Positions 50,966 to 60,443 of a DNA stretch of 64,000 bases are shown here, in pieces. The stretch's first letter is position 1, and each line of letters begins with the position of its first letter. The DNA is from UBA935 sp031556725 (GTDB taxonomy: Bacteria; Bacillota; Clostridia; Lachnospirales; Lachnospiraceae): the NCBI GenBank assembly GCA_031556725.1, contig JAVBSL010000013.1, positions 1-64,000 of the forward strand, read 5' to 3'. Made by a program: the position numbers and the translations under genes. The notes beneath the pieces were generated by a model. That model saw only the letters and a program-made list of their open reading frames with translations. It ran no database searches and was not told the DNA's origin.

Positions 50966-52070
50966 GTGTAAGAAATGTCCTTTCATCATTTTGGGCATTG
51001 ATTTTTTGGGCAACATAATCAAACTGACTGGCAACAGATAAGAAAAGGTCTGCTAACAGAGGATCAAAATGGGTTCCCCGTCCCTCGGTAATAATTTCCA
51101 CCGCCTGTTCATGAGTAAAAGGTTTCTTGTAGGGACGCTGTGAAATAAGTGCATCGTATACATCGGCAATAGCCATAATGCGTCCTTCCAAAGGAATATC
51201 AGTACAGGACAAACCGTGAGGGTATCCGGTACCGTTCCATTTTTCATGATGGTATCCCGCTAAAACCTTGGCGTAAGCCAGAAAGGCATTTTGCGAAGTG
51301 TTTTTTTCGATACGGTCAATCATCTTCATACCATTAGTGGTATGTCTCTTCATCTCATCAAATTCTTCATCGGTGAGTTTACCGGGTTTTTGCAGGATAC
51401 TGTCTTTAATAGAAATTTTACCCACATCATGGAGCTGTGCTGACAAAAGGAGGAGTTCTTTATCCCAGCTGTTAACTTCCTCTGCATAAAGACCCTGTTC
51501 AACCAGGGCGTTAACCAGGATTTCCAGATAACTCTTAGTGCGTTCAATGTGTCCGCCGGTTTCATCATCCCGGAATTCCACCAGTTCGGCAACCGTCTTA
51601 AGGATTACGTTTTGCAGCTCCAAAACAGTACGGGTTTTTTCCAGAACCATTTCTTCCAGATTTTCATTATAATTTTTCAATTCTTTTTTCTGCTCTTCCA
51701 CCAGTAAATGCACTTCGATTCGCTTAAGTAATAAGGGCGGGGAAAAAGGTTTGGAAATATAGTCAATGGCCCCCAGGCTTAAGCCTTCCAATTCACTGCC
51801 GGCATCACCTTTAGCGGTAACAAAAATAACCGGAATGGACCTGGTTTCTTCCTTTTCTTTTAAAATCTTAATCACATCATAACCGTTCATGTCCGGCATT
51901 TCAATATCCAATAAAATCATATCGGGAAGAATCTTCTCCAATACCTTAAACATCTTTTCACCGGAAGGAATGGTAAAAACATCGTATTTTTCCGAAAGAG
52001 TGTTTTTTCCCACGGTAAGATTGGTAACATTGTCATCTACCAAAAAAATTTTTTTGCGTTGGTTTTCCAT
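50952..52070 (-). CDS. Response regulator with HD-GYP output domain
   Basis: A 372-residue protein starting at ATG 52070 after GGGGG; the frame to 52133 runs back into the kinase gene. The receiver (1-125) has FLVDDN and MILLDIEMPDMNG. A helical linker (EKTRTVLELQNVILKTVAELVEFRDDETGGHIERT) leads to the HD-GYP domain with LLSAQLHDVGKISI and YHHEKWNGTGYPHGL, the c-di-GMP phosphodiesterase signature. It follows the hybrid kinase by 10 bases and is the likely acceptor of its HPt phosphate. Confidence 0.93.
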   Translation of the reverse strand: MENQRKKIFLVDDNVTNLTVGKNTLSEKYDVFTIPSGEKMFKVLEKILPDMILLDIEMPDMNGYDVIKILKEKEETRSIPVIFVTAKGDAGSELEGLSLGAIDYISKPFSPPLLLKRIEVHLLVEEQKKELKNYNENLEEMVLEKTRTVLELQNVILKTVAELVEFRDDETGGHIERTKSYLEILVNALVEQGLYAEEVNSWDKELLLLSAQLHDVGKISIKDSILQKPGKLTDEEFDEMKRHTTNGMKMIDRIEKNTSQNAFLAYAKVLAGYHHEKWNGTGYPHGLSCTDIPLEGRIMAIADVYDALISQRPYKKPFTHEQAVEIITEGRGTHFDPLLADLFLSVASQFDYVAQKINAQNDERTFLTHEKN

Positions 52071-52080
52071 AGTGTACCCC

Positions 52081-55000
52081 CTATTCTCTAATAAGAAATT
52101 CATTAATATTTTTATTGGCTTCTTCATATTCAAAGATCAGAATATCTTGCGAAACGGAATCCATTAGTACCTGGGCTTCTTCAGGAAGGTTTTTTGCCTG
52201 AATCTCTTCCAGAATTTTATCCGCTGTGCCGATATCCATATTATCTAAGGCATCCCGCAGGATAAGCAGTTTTGACCGTAATTCTTCTGTCGAAATCTGT
52301 TCGGTATGGTTGGAAACCGATAAGGTTTTCATATATTTATTAATGTTACCCAAAAGAACTTCCAAAGAGAAGATCAAGTCTGGGGCATTCTTCTCAATAA
52401 AGGATACATCTTCTTTTCTTCCGGCCATTTCCAGAGCTTTAGCCGCTTCGGAAAACTCCAAAGCCCCCACGCTGGCCGACGCACTTTTCAGAGCATGCAC
52501 ATAAGTAGTAAATAAAGAGTAATCGGCATTTTGCAGACAAGTCTGCAATTCGGAAATTTTATGAATACCATCCATATAGAAAACGGAAAGTGTTGCATTA
52601 TAATTGTCCACATCACCGCCGGTCATGAGAATACCCTTGGCAACATCAATTCCCGGAATTGCAAAAGTGGCGGCAGCCTGGGAGGTTGGTGCTTCCGTAT
52701 ATCGCTCTTTTTTATCCGTTGGAATCCATTTATCTAAAATAGCATTAAGCTTGGCCATTTCAATGGGTTTGGCAAGAAAGTCGTTCATTCCGTTTTGGAT
52801 AAACATCTCTTTCACTCCGGAAACCGCATTGGCCGTCAGGGCAATAATGGGAACTTCCTTAAAATAGTTTCCTTCCGTAAAGCGAATCAGGGTAGTGGCC
52901 TCCAGTCCGTCCATTTCGGGCATCATGTGATCCATAAAAACCAGGTCATAATCTTTGCCCGCAGTAATCATATCGATTGCTTCCCTGCCGTTTTTAGCAG
53001 TATCTATCTGCATTCGGTAAGGCAGCAGGAGGCCTTCGGCAACTTTCAGATTAGTGGGAATATCATCAACAATCAATATTTTAGCGGTAGGGGCAATAAA
53101 ATGGATGCCGTCCGGTTTATTACTATGATAGTGGTATTCCTGACCGATATCATTCAGAATATTGGCAATAGACAGTGCATGAGCCGGCATCGCCAGAGTC
53201 CGGAATTCATTGGACAGATCCAAGTCACCATAGTTGGATAAAAGGATGATGGCAGCCGGGCTGTTATTTTTTTTCACCGCATTTTTCGCTTCTTTATGTA
53301 AAAAGGAAGGAACAAAAACAAAGGAATAAGGCGTGCCGCCTTCCAATGCTTCATGAAAATGAGAAATACTGTCTACCAAATGGCAGGAAACACCCAGATT
53401 TTCCAGGGAGGATTTTACAGAGTCCGCGTAAATATCCCGGGGCTCATACAAAAGAACCTGCTTTTCAAAAGCTCTTTCTACGAAGGCAAAAGTTTCGGCT
53501 TGGCGAATCTCCTGAGGAAGCGTAACCGTAAAAGTACTTCCCTTGCCATATTCGCTTTTAACGATAATATTGCCGCCCATAGCCCGAACCAGATTGTGGG
53601 TGATGGCAAGTCCTAAACCGGTACCTTCGATACCGTGGTTTTTAGTCATATCCATCTGAACAAATTCACCGAAAAGCTTATTAAGATCCTCTTCCTTTAT
53701 ACCGATACCACTGTCCGATACGGCAATTTGTAAGAGTACCGTTTGATTTTCCACCGTACCGGTCACATCTAAGGAGATAAAGCCGCTGTCGGTATATTTT
53801 ACGGCATTGCTTAAGATATTCAGTAAGATTTGGCGAATACGGACTTCATCACCGGAAAGGGCATTGGGAATCCGGCTGTCGATATTGGTGACAAATAAAA
53901 TCGGCTGGTCTAAAAGCCGCATCCGGATTACACTGATCACATCATTCAGCAGAGAGGTCAGCAGATAATCGGTTTTTACGATTTCCAATTTACCCGATTC
54001 GATTTTCGAGAAATCCAAAATATCATTGATTAAAGACAGCAGATTCATACTGGCGGTTTTAATGCCGGTGGTGTTTTCATAAACTCCGGGAGATAAGTCT
54101 TCCCGCAGGATCAATTCACTCATACCCATAATAGAATTCATCGGTGTGCGGATTTCATGGCTCATTTTGGCCAGAAAATCACTCTTGGCATTATCCTGAG
54201 CAACCGCGGCGTTTTTGGCATCCATGATGGGAGTAATATCAGACCATTCAAAAAAGCGGTTGATATTACTGCGGCTCATTTTGGAAGAACGAAGCATAAA
54301 CCAACAGGGCTTATCGTCAATCAGGAGTTCAAAGGAACGTTCCACAAAGCGCCTGCTTTCAATGATTTCATGGAACATGATTTTCATTTCAATAGTGGGG
54401 AGCAAATCCAAAAGAGGCCGGTTGATGGCATAAGATACATTGGAAACATGAAGCCATTCAGCCAGAGACTGACTCATATATTCTATATTAGCATTTTGAT
54501 CGATTACCACCATAAAACTGGGGGTGGTATCCATAATGGTATTAAAAGTTTTACTGGTTTTTTCCTGTTCTTTAGCCTTTTCGACGGCGAAAGCGCAAAT
54601 GGAATATAAAAGAATATTGATTAAATCATAGCCAAGAAAAAACATGATTTGATGTACCATGTCATAATCGCTGCCCATGATTGGGATATTCATGGCAAAC
54701 AGAAGGATTACGATGGCATTGACCAACAGGGCTTGCAAAATAAAGCCCATTCGCTCCAGATACCCCAGGCTGATTACCGAGCAGGCGATCAGAAAAAAGA
54801 AGTAGTACCGGTCACTGCCAAGAAAAACCGAAATTGCAGTTTCAATTGCCACGAAAAGAACCGGGGAAAGAAAAGATTCAACCTTTTTATTAATACTTTT
54901 GCTCATACCAATAAACCGGACAATAATAATCAAAAAAATACCGGCCGCAAAACGCAGGGCAAAATGCAGCAGACCATGCATCAGCAGATTATAAATACTG

Positions 55001-55083
55001 TTTAGCAGGGTGTAGATAATAACCACGAACATGGTAATTTTTAATCCATAATTATCTCTTTTGGAAAAGGTCGTTTTGCTCAT
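52081..55083 (-). CDS. Hybrid sensor histidine kinase (TM-PAS-HisKA-HATPase-receiver-HPt)
   Basis: A 1000-residue protein. About six membrane segments span 15-165. PAS-like domain 180-290. HisKA with SDFLAKMSHEIRTPMNS (His309). HATPase_c 410-525 with DSGIGI and GTGLGLAITHNL. A receiver-like segment at 541-648 has no Asp where phosphorylation should occur (SFVFVPSF). A true receiver at 667-790 has IVDD and FMDHMMPEMDG (D718). A C-terminal HPt has YVHALKSASASVGA (His863). It overlaps the lipid-kinase-like gene by four bases (ATGA) and precedes the REC-HD-GYP gene, indicating a phosphorelay. Confidence 0.94.
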   Translation of the reverse strand: MSKTTFSKRDNYGLKITMFVVIIYTLLNSIYNLLMHGLLHFALRFAAGIFLIIIVRFIGMSKSINKKVESFLSPVLFVAIETAISVFLGSDRYYFFFLIACSVISLGYLERMGFILQALLVNAIVILLFAMNIPIMGSDYDMVHQIMFFLGYDLINILLYSICAFAVEKAKEQEKTSKTFNTIMDTTPSFMVVIDQNANIEYMSQSLAEWLHVSNVSYAINRPLLDLLPTIEMKIMFHEIIESRRFVERSFELLIDDKPCWFMLRSSKMSRSNINRFFEWSDITPIMDAKNAAVAQDNAKSDFLAKMSHEIRTPMNSIMGMSELILREDLSPGVYENTTGIKTASMNLLSLINDILDFSKIESGKLEIVKTDYLLTSLLNDVISVIRMRLLDQPILFVTNIDSRIPNALSGDEVRIRQILLNILSNAVKYTDSGFISLDVTGTVENQTVLLQIAVSDSGIGIKEEDLNKLFGEFVQMDMTKNHGIEGTGLGLAITHNLVRAMGGNIIVKSEYGKGSTFTVTLPQEIRQAETFAFVERAFEKQVLLYEPRDIYADSVKSSLENLGVSCHLVDSISHFHEALEGGTPYSFVFVPSFLHKEAKNAVKKNNSPAAIILLSNYGDLDLSNEFRTLAMPAHALSIANILNDIGQEYHYHSNKPDGIHFIAPTAKILIVDDIPTNLKVAEGLLLPYRMQIDTAKNGREAIDMITAGKDYDLVFMDHMMPEMDGLEATTLIRFTEGNYFKEVPIIALTANAVSGVKEMFIQNGMNDFLAKPIEMAKLNAILDKWIPTDKKERYTEAPTSQAAATFAIPGIDVAKGILMTGGDVDNYNATLSVFYMDGIHKISELQTCLQNADYSLFTTYVHALKSASASVGALEFSEAAKALEMAGRKEDVSFIEKNAPDLIFSLEVLLGNINKYMKTLSVSNHTEQISTEELRSKLLILRDALDNMDIGTADKILEEIQAKNLPEEAQVLMDSVSQDILIFEYEEANKNINEFLIRE

Positions 55084-55970
55084 AAGGAAGGCCCTCCTTC
55101 TGAGAGTGGATTCACAAAGTCGATAGCCAGCGGCAATAGCCGGTAATCCATGGTGGTTTCATAATGAAGTTCACCATCGATTCGGCAATGCTGCATTTCC
55201 TTTGAAGTTATTTGGATATGGCGGCCGGTCTCGTGCATAATAAATTCAGGATAAGATTTATATTTAAAAAGTAAATAATGGAGCAGCTGGGAAAGTAACT
55301 TGACATGAGGCAGTCTTTTAACAATAAATAAGTCCAGTTTTCCATCATCAGGCTGAATCTGACAAGCGGTTTTAAGCATTTTATCACCATTAAAGGGGGC
55401 GTTAAGAATTAAAATGCTCAGGCATTCTTCATAAATCCGCTGACCGTCAATGGTTATTTCGTATTTCTGATGAAGCCTTTTTTCACGCCAGCATTTTTTA
55501 GTAACAGAAAAGGGATTAGAGCCTATACCGGTGGAGGAAAGGCCCAAGGCAAAATTATTGCCGCATTTCATGACATCAAGAGGTATCGTTTCGGAAAATA
55601 CCTGATGATAAAAAGAGTAAAATGTATTTACTTGTCCGGCCCCAAAGGATTTCAAAAAACGGGCGGTACTTCCATATGGATAAATGGCGATTTGCACACC
55701 AGGAAGACCGGTAGTTCCATTTATTACTTCATAAACGGTACCCATCCCGCCAATCACATGAATACGAATCTTGCCGTCAGCATCTTCAAGATATTCACTG
55801 GCAGCATAATGATGGGAAAAAGCCAGTGCATCCCGGCACCAGCGGGTAATATGAATATAATAAGAGATTTCTGGATAGTCTTGAAAAAAAAGTGTGATTC
55901 GCTGGGAAATACTTCTTGCTTTTCCTTTTACACCGGCGGCTTCGGGATTAATAATAAATAAATGCTTCAT
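55080..55970 (-). CDS. Diacylglycerol/lipid kinase-like protein with altered nucleotide motifs
   Basis: A 296-residue protein with the DAGK/YegS fold: FIINPEAAGVKGK, then HVIGGMGTVYEVINGT, a helix, and a C-terminal beta domain ending DGELHYETTMDYRLLPLAIDFV. In active family members the motif is GGDGT; here the Asp is Met76. The GTGND loop also reads G-S-T-A-R (100-104). Kinase activity is therefore doubtful; it may be a sensor or lipid-binding relative. It is translationally coupled to the hybrid kinase (ATGA overlap). Confidence 0.8.
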   Translation of the reverse strand: MKHLFIINPEAAGVKGKARSISQRITLFFQDYPEISYYIHITRWCRDALAFSHHYAASEYLEDADGKIRIHVIGGMGTVYEVINGTTGLPGVQIAIYPYGSTARFLKSFGAGQVNTFYSFYHQVFSETIPLDVMKCGNNFALGLSSTGIGSNPFSVTKKCWREKRLHQKYEITIDGQRIYEECLSILILNAPFNGDKMLKTACQIQPDDGKLDLFIVKRLPHVKLLSQLLHYLLFKYKSYPEFIMHETGRHIQITSKEMQHCRIDGELHYETTMDYRLLPLAIDFVNPLSEGGPSL

Positions 55971-55974
55971 GCGG

Positions 55975-56205
55975 CTATATCTCCTTTAAACTGTTAATCT
56001 GTGCCAAATCAAAGGTAAGCAAAATCTCAAATTTATGCAGAAATAAGTTTAATTCGTCGGTACAAAAAAGCAAATTTTCCGGAGAAGGGCTTGCCCTGTA
56101 AAAGTTCCGCAGTCTTGTTACCAATAGACTTAGTCCCAAATGCCTTAGTTGCAGCTGATTGCCAAAAAGCAATAATGCTTTTACCTGAGTCTCTGATAAA
56201 TGCAT
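55975..56205 (-). CDS. Small helical protein of unknown function
   Basis: A 76-residue protein starting at ATG 56205, eight bases after AGGAGG (the TTG at 56211 is too close). It is Leu-rich (MHLSETQVKALLLFGNQLQLRHLGLSLL) without a continuous membrane span and with a single Cys. It starts the minus-strand signalling operon, four bases before the lipid-kinase-like gene. No family recognised. Confidence 0.65.
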   Translation of the reverse strand: MHLSETQVKALLLFGNQLQLRHLGLSLLVTRLRNFYRASPSPENLLFCTDELNLFLHKFEILLTFDLAQINSLKEI

Positions 56206-56351
56206 AAGCAAATCCTCCTGAAATAGAGATATAATGTTAACATAGTACTTTCTGTCTATACTATACAGCGTATAATATTATATGTCAATGGTTTCTTTCC
56301 TTTTATAAGAATATACGATATAATAAAGCGGACAGAAATGAGAGGATCTTT

Positions 56352-57368
56352 ATGAAAAAATCTACCTTTTTTGCAGTGGCTATCTGGAGCAGTGTGTTTG
56401 TAATGTTAGTGGTTACAATCGTAAGCCTTGTTTATTTTATGAAGCAAATAAATAGTACACAGATTACGGAAGAAGAATTTGTGGATTATCAATATCATTA
56501 TGCCTTTATTACCGGTGACGCACAGGATGCTTACTATCAATCTATTTATGAAAGTGCCCGGCAAAGGGGCGAAGAAGAGGATATTTATGTGGAATACCTG
56601 GGAAAGAATCTGGCTGTAAATTACTCTCAGACAGACTTGATGCGGATCGCTATTGCGGCAGGGGTGGACGGTATCATTGTAGAAGCCGATGAAAGTGAAG
56701 AAATGGTTAATTTGATCGACGAAGCGGTAAACGGAGAAAAATCTATTCCGGTAGTAACGGTAGGAACGGATTGTACCGGAAGTATGCGCCAGAGCTTTGT
56801 AGGAATCAGTTACTATGATCTTGGCCAGCTTTATGGGGAACAGGTGTTAAAACTGACACAAAACAAATCGGACGGGCCGTTTCAAGTAATGATCTTAATG
56901 AAGTCCGATTATGAAAACAGCAGTCAGAATATTATCTTTTCCGGTATTAAAGAGGTGCTGAAAGAGAATTACCTGATTGAAACAGCCGCAGTCAGTAATG
57001 AGTTTTCTTACAGTGCCGAAGAGTCGATTCGGGATATTATTATGAAGGGCGATCAGCTTCCCGATGTTTTAATCTGTTTAGACAAAGTAACCACTACTTG
57101 TACCTATCAGGCAGTGGTAGATTATAATAAAGTTGGGGATGTAGAGATTATCGGATACTATGATTCGGATGATATTTTGGATGCCCTTGAAAAAAATGTT
57201 ATTCAGGCAACCATCGCCGTGGATACGGGGCAGATGGGAGAATATTGTGTTACCGCTCTGGAAGAATACCGCAGCACGGGATATGTCAGCGGATATATGC
57301 CGGTAGATATGACTTTGATTACCACCGACAATGTAAAGGAGTACAGAGTCCATGAAGAGGAACACTAA
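56352..57368 (+). CDS. Membrane-anchored periplasmic-binding-protein-like sugar sensor
   Basis: A 338-residue protein. One N-terminal membrane segment (about 7-30) without a lipobox or clear cleavage site is followed by a type I periplasmic-binding fold (about 45-330: YAFITGDAQDAYYQSIYESA, AAGVDGIIVEAD, VVTVGTDCTGSMRQSFVGISYYDLG). The next gene, a kinase, overlaps its last 17 bases. The arrangement matches three-component systems such as XylFII-LytS-YesN of Clostridium, where the anchored binding protein presents sugar to the kinase. The ligand is unknown. Confidence 0.85.
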   Translation: MKKSTFFAVAIWSSVFVMLVVTIVSLVYFMKQINSTQITEEEFVDYQYHYAFITGDAQDAYYQSIYESARQRGEEEDIYVEYLGKNLAVNYSQTDLMRIAIAAGVDGIIVEADESEEMVNLIDEAVNGEKSIPVVTVGTDCTGSMRQSFVGISYYDLGQLYGEQVLKLTQNKSDGPFQVMILMKSDYENSSQNIIFSGIKEVLKENYLIETAAVSNEFSYSAEESIRDIIMKGDQLPDVLICLDKVTTTCTYQAVVDYNKVGDVEIIGYYDSDDILDALEKNVIQATIAVDTGQMGEYCVTALEEYRSTGYVSGYMPVDMTLITTDNVKEYRVHEEEH

Positions 57369-58845
57369 TGCCATAAGGCTGAGGAATTCCATACAGATGA
57401 AGCTGATAGGGGTATTTGTTTTCACCTCTGTTATTATTTTAAGTGTAAACCTGTTTATGTTCATTAATATTAATGGACGGATTCAAAAGATCGATGAAGT
57501 ATACAGCAGTAATGTTACGCTGAACCAGCTGACGGAAACCTTATCTACGGTCCAAAGTTATATGACCGAGTATTTAAATACTAAAAATTTTGATGCCATG
57601 CAGAGTTATTATAAAAGCGTTCAGGACTATCAGGAATTAACCGCTTCTTTATATGATACGGCAACCAACAGCAACTCCCGGTTAATGGAAAAAAATATTC
57701 GTAATTTATCGGAGGAATATCTGGAGTATTCCAAGGCCACAGTGGATGCCAAGCGCGGCCGGATGATTGAAAAATATAACCTCAGCAACAAGCAGGCCAC
57801 GGAAATGTTTGATTATATCAATGCATACATTTACAGTTTGAACAATGAGCGCTTTAAAAGCAATTCGGAAAACTATAATGCGCTGCTGGTTTCCCTGCAG
57901 TCCCTGGAATATATCAGCACCCTTATTTTGTTTGCGGTGACGGTAACCAATATTATTTTGGCAATGGTTATTACCAGAAGTATTACCAATCCCTTAAGTC
58001 AGCTGGCACGAGCGGCCAATGAGGTAGGAGCCGGAAACCTGGAAGTACAGCAGTTAGAAGTAAAAAATAAGGATGAGATCGGTGTGGTGACCAATGCTTT
58101 TAACAAAATGACCTTAAGTATTCGGGAAAATATTCAGCGAACCAAGGAAAGTATGGAACTGGAGCGGGCCATGAAGGAAAAAGAGCTGATGATGGAAACC
58201 CATCTGAAGGATGCCCAGCTGAAATACCTGCAGGCTCAGATCAACCCCCATTTTTTGTTCAACACCTTAAATGCCGGCGCCCAGCTTGCCATGATGGAGG
58301 GAGCTGACCGGACCTACACCTTTATTGATAATATGGCAGCCTTTTTCCGGTATAGTATTAAAAAGGACAACCAGAGTACGACGTTAGCGGATGAAATTAC
58401 ACTGGTGGATAATTATATCTATATTTTAAATGTAAGGTTTTCCAATGAAATACAATATATAAAGGAAATAGATAAAGGGCTGTGTTTCATACAGGTACCA
58501 AGCATGATCTTACAGCCGATAGTGGAAAACTGTATTAATTATGGCATTCGGGATATTGGCAGACAGGGTATCATAACCTTAGCGGTTTACCAGGGAGAGG
58601 AAGAGATATGTGTAAGTGTCCGGGATAACGGAATCGGAATTACACCGGAACGAATCGAAGAAATAAATAGCGGTACTATTAAAGAAAAGGAACAAAGCGG
58701 CGATTCCAACGGTATTGGGTTAAATAATGTTATCGATCGGCTAAGGCTGTTTTATGACAGGGAAGAAACGTTGGAAATCATTGCGCATGGAGAGAATAAG
58801 GGAACGGAGATTCTTCTTCATATTCCCTTACCGGAAGGAGATTAA
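57352..58845 (+). CDS. Sensor histidine kinase of the YesM/LytS type
   Basis: A 497-residue membrane kinase. Segment 1 lies at about 18-38, followed by an extracytoplasmic helical region of about 150 residues, segment 2 near 190-210, and HAMP (SITNPLSQLARAANEVGAG). The His_kinase domain has YLQAQINPHFLFNTLNAG with the phospho-His, and HATPase_c has VENCINYG, DNGIGI and GIGLNNVIDRLRLFY. The start overlaps the binding-protein gene by 17 bases; the AraC-type regulator begins one base after its stop. Confidence 0.93.
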   Translation: MKRNTNAIRLRNSIQMKLIGVFVFTSVIILSVNLFMFININGRIQKIDEVYSSNVTLNQLTETLSTVQSYMTEYLNTKNFDAMQSYYKSVQDYQELTASLYDTATNSNSRLMEKNIRNLSEEYLEYSKATVDAKRGRMIEKYNLSNKQATEMFDYINAYIYSLNNERFKSNSENYNALLVSLQSLEYISTLILFAVTVTNIILAMVITRSITNPLSQLARAANEVGAGNLEVQQLEVKNKDEIGVVTNAFNKMTLSIRENIQRTKESMELERAMKEKELMMETHLKDAQLKYLQAQINPHFLFNTLNAGAQLAMMEGADRTYTFIDNMAAFFRYSIKKDNQSTTLADEITLVDNYIYILNVRFSNEIQYIKEIDKGLCFIQVPSMILQPIVENCINYGIRDIGRQGIITLAVYQGEEEICVSVRDNGIGITPERIEEINSGTIKEKEQSGDSNGIGLNNVIDRLRLFYDREETLEIIAHGENKGTEILLHIPLPEGD

Positions 58846-58846
58846 T

Positions 58847-60442
58847 ATGTATAAAATTATGCTTGCCGATGATGAAGGGATTGTAATTGACTCGCTGCGG
58901 TTTATTATTGAAAAGAACTTCGGAAAAGAATGTGTGATTGAATATGCGAAGACCGGAAGGAGCGTAATCGAGCTTGCGGAGACTTTTCGTCCCGATATTG
59001 CCATTATGGATATTCATATGCCTGGCATTAACGGCATTGAAGCCATAAAAGAAATCCAAAGATCCAATAAACATATTATTTTTATTGTCATGTCCGCATA
59101 CGATAAATTTGATTATGCCAAAGAAGCGATTAACCTGGGGGTTTTGGAGTATTTGAATAAACCTGTAAACCGGGATACCATTGTTGCGGTCCTTAAGCGC
59201 TCCATGCAGATTATTAACGAAACCCGTGAAAAGAGAAGCAATGAATTATTAATTAAAGAAAAGATTGAAAATGTCATTCCTCTGATTGAAAGTGGATTTA
59301 TATATAATATTTTATTTCAGGATGATTATTCGGAAGATATTATGAGATATCAGGAGCTTTTGGGTATAGAGGAAAACTGTGGTTACCTTTATATTGTGGA
59401 ATGCGGGGACAAGACCGAAGGCTACCGATTAGGAAATGTGGTGGGAGCCGGGGTAAAAATACAATCTTATTATCAGGACATCCGGGCAACGATCAAAGAC
59501 TGTATGCCGGGAGTGGTAGGGCCGCTGATGGCCAACCGAATTATTGTTTTTATGCCGGTTAAGGAAGAAGTTTCCGATTATAATCAAAGAATACATACCA
59601 TGGAAAGCTGCCGGGTATTATTGGAAAAGCTGACAAAAAAACTCGATATGCAATTCCGTATCGGTATCGGTTCGGTAAAGCGGCTGGATTATTTAATAGA
59701 ATCTCACAGGGAAGCATTAAACTCCTTGCGAAACATGGATGATGAGGTGGTTCATATCCAGGATATGACGATTGGCTGTGCTTATGATGCCGATTATCCC
59801 ATTCAAACCGAGAAAAGATTGTTTGACAAGGTTAAAAAAGGAGATGTCGGCGGAACCATGGAGGAGGCAGAAGCTTTTTTTAACTGGATGGAAGAGACAT
59901 ATCCTCATGCAGAGATGGACGTTAAGCTAAAGGTGACAGAATTTGTTCTTTATGCGGAGCATCTGGCTTATCTCAATGCAGGTATGACTTACCATTTTAC
60001 AGATCGTACCGAATACCTTTCGACGATTGTTGGTTTTGAAGATTACCAGAGCCTGAAAAAATGGTTTGTGGATAAAGTAGCCGATTCGGCCAGAAGGATA
60101 CAAAAGAACAGTGTAGAAGAGCATTCCAGCGGAACCATTGCCAGAGCAAAGGCTTATATCAATAATAATTATCAAAATGATATTTCACTGGACGAAGTAT
60201 CAAGAGAGATGGATATCAGCCCTTATTATTTCAGTAAATTATTTAAAGAAGAAACAGGTGAGAACTTTATTGAGTATCTTACCGCTATCCGGATTACGAA
60301 AGCAAAAGAACTACTGGAAAACACGGATATGAGTATGAAGGATATCTGTGTTGCGGTGGGATATCAGGATCCCAACTATTTCAGCAGGATATTTAAGAAA
60401 AATGAAGGTCTTACACCAACGGAGTACAAGGAGAACAAATAA
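58847..60442 (+). CDS. Response regulator with AraC-type DNA-binding domain (YesN-like)
   Basis: A 531-residue protein from ATG 58847, with AAGGAG overlapping the kinase stop. The receiver (1-125) has MLADDEG and DIAIMDIHMPGINGIEAI. A roughly 280-residue middle region resembles a degenerate cyclase-like/YesN linker. The C-terminal AraC domain (about 430-531) has NDISLDEVSREMDISPYYFSKLFKEETG and a second HTH, MKDICVAVGYQDPNYFSRIFKK. It probably activates the downstream sugar-transport genes when its kinase senses ligand. Confidence 0.93.
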   Translation: MYKIMLADDEGIVIDSLRFIIEKNFGKECVIEYAKTGRSVIELAETFRPDIAIMDIHMPGINGIEAIKEIQRSNKHIIFIVMSAYDKFDYAKEAINLGVLEYLNKPVNRDTIVAVLKRSMQIINETREKRSNELLIKEKIENVIPLIESGFIYNILFQDDYSEDIMRYQELLGIEENCGYLYIVECGDKTEGYRLGNVVGAGVKIQSYYQDIRATIKDCMPGVVGPLMANRIIVFMPVKEEVSDYNQRIHTMESCRVLLEKLTKKLDMQFRIGIGSVKRLDYLIESHREALNSLRNMDDEVVHIQDMTIGCAYDADYPIQTEKRLFDKVKKGDVGGTMEEAEAFFNWMEETYPHAEMDVKLKVTEFVLYAEHLAYLNAGMTYHFTDRTEYLSTIVGFEDYQSLKKWFVDKVADSARRIQKNSVEEHSSGTIARAKAYINNNYQNDISLDEVSREMDISPYYFSKLFKEETGENFIEYLTAIRITKAKELLENTDMSMKDICVAVGYQDPNYFSRIFKKNEGLTPTEYKENK

Positions 60443-60443
60443 G

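Noticed and set aside
52795..53241. 148-codon plus-strand frame inside the hybrid kinase gene
   Set aside because: Antisense to a continuous, well-conserved receiver region; no ribosome site or known motif.
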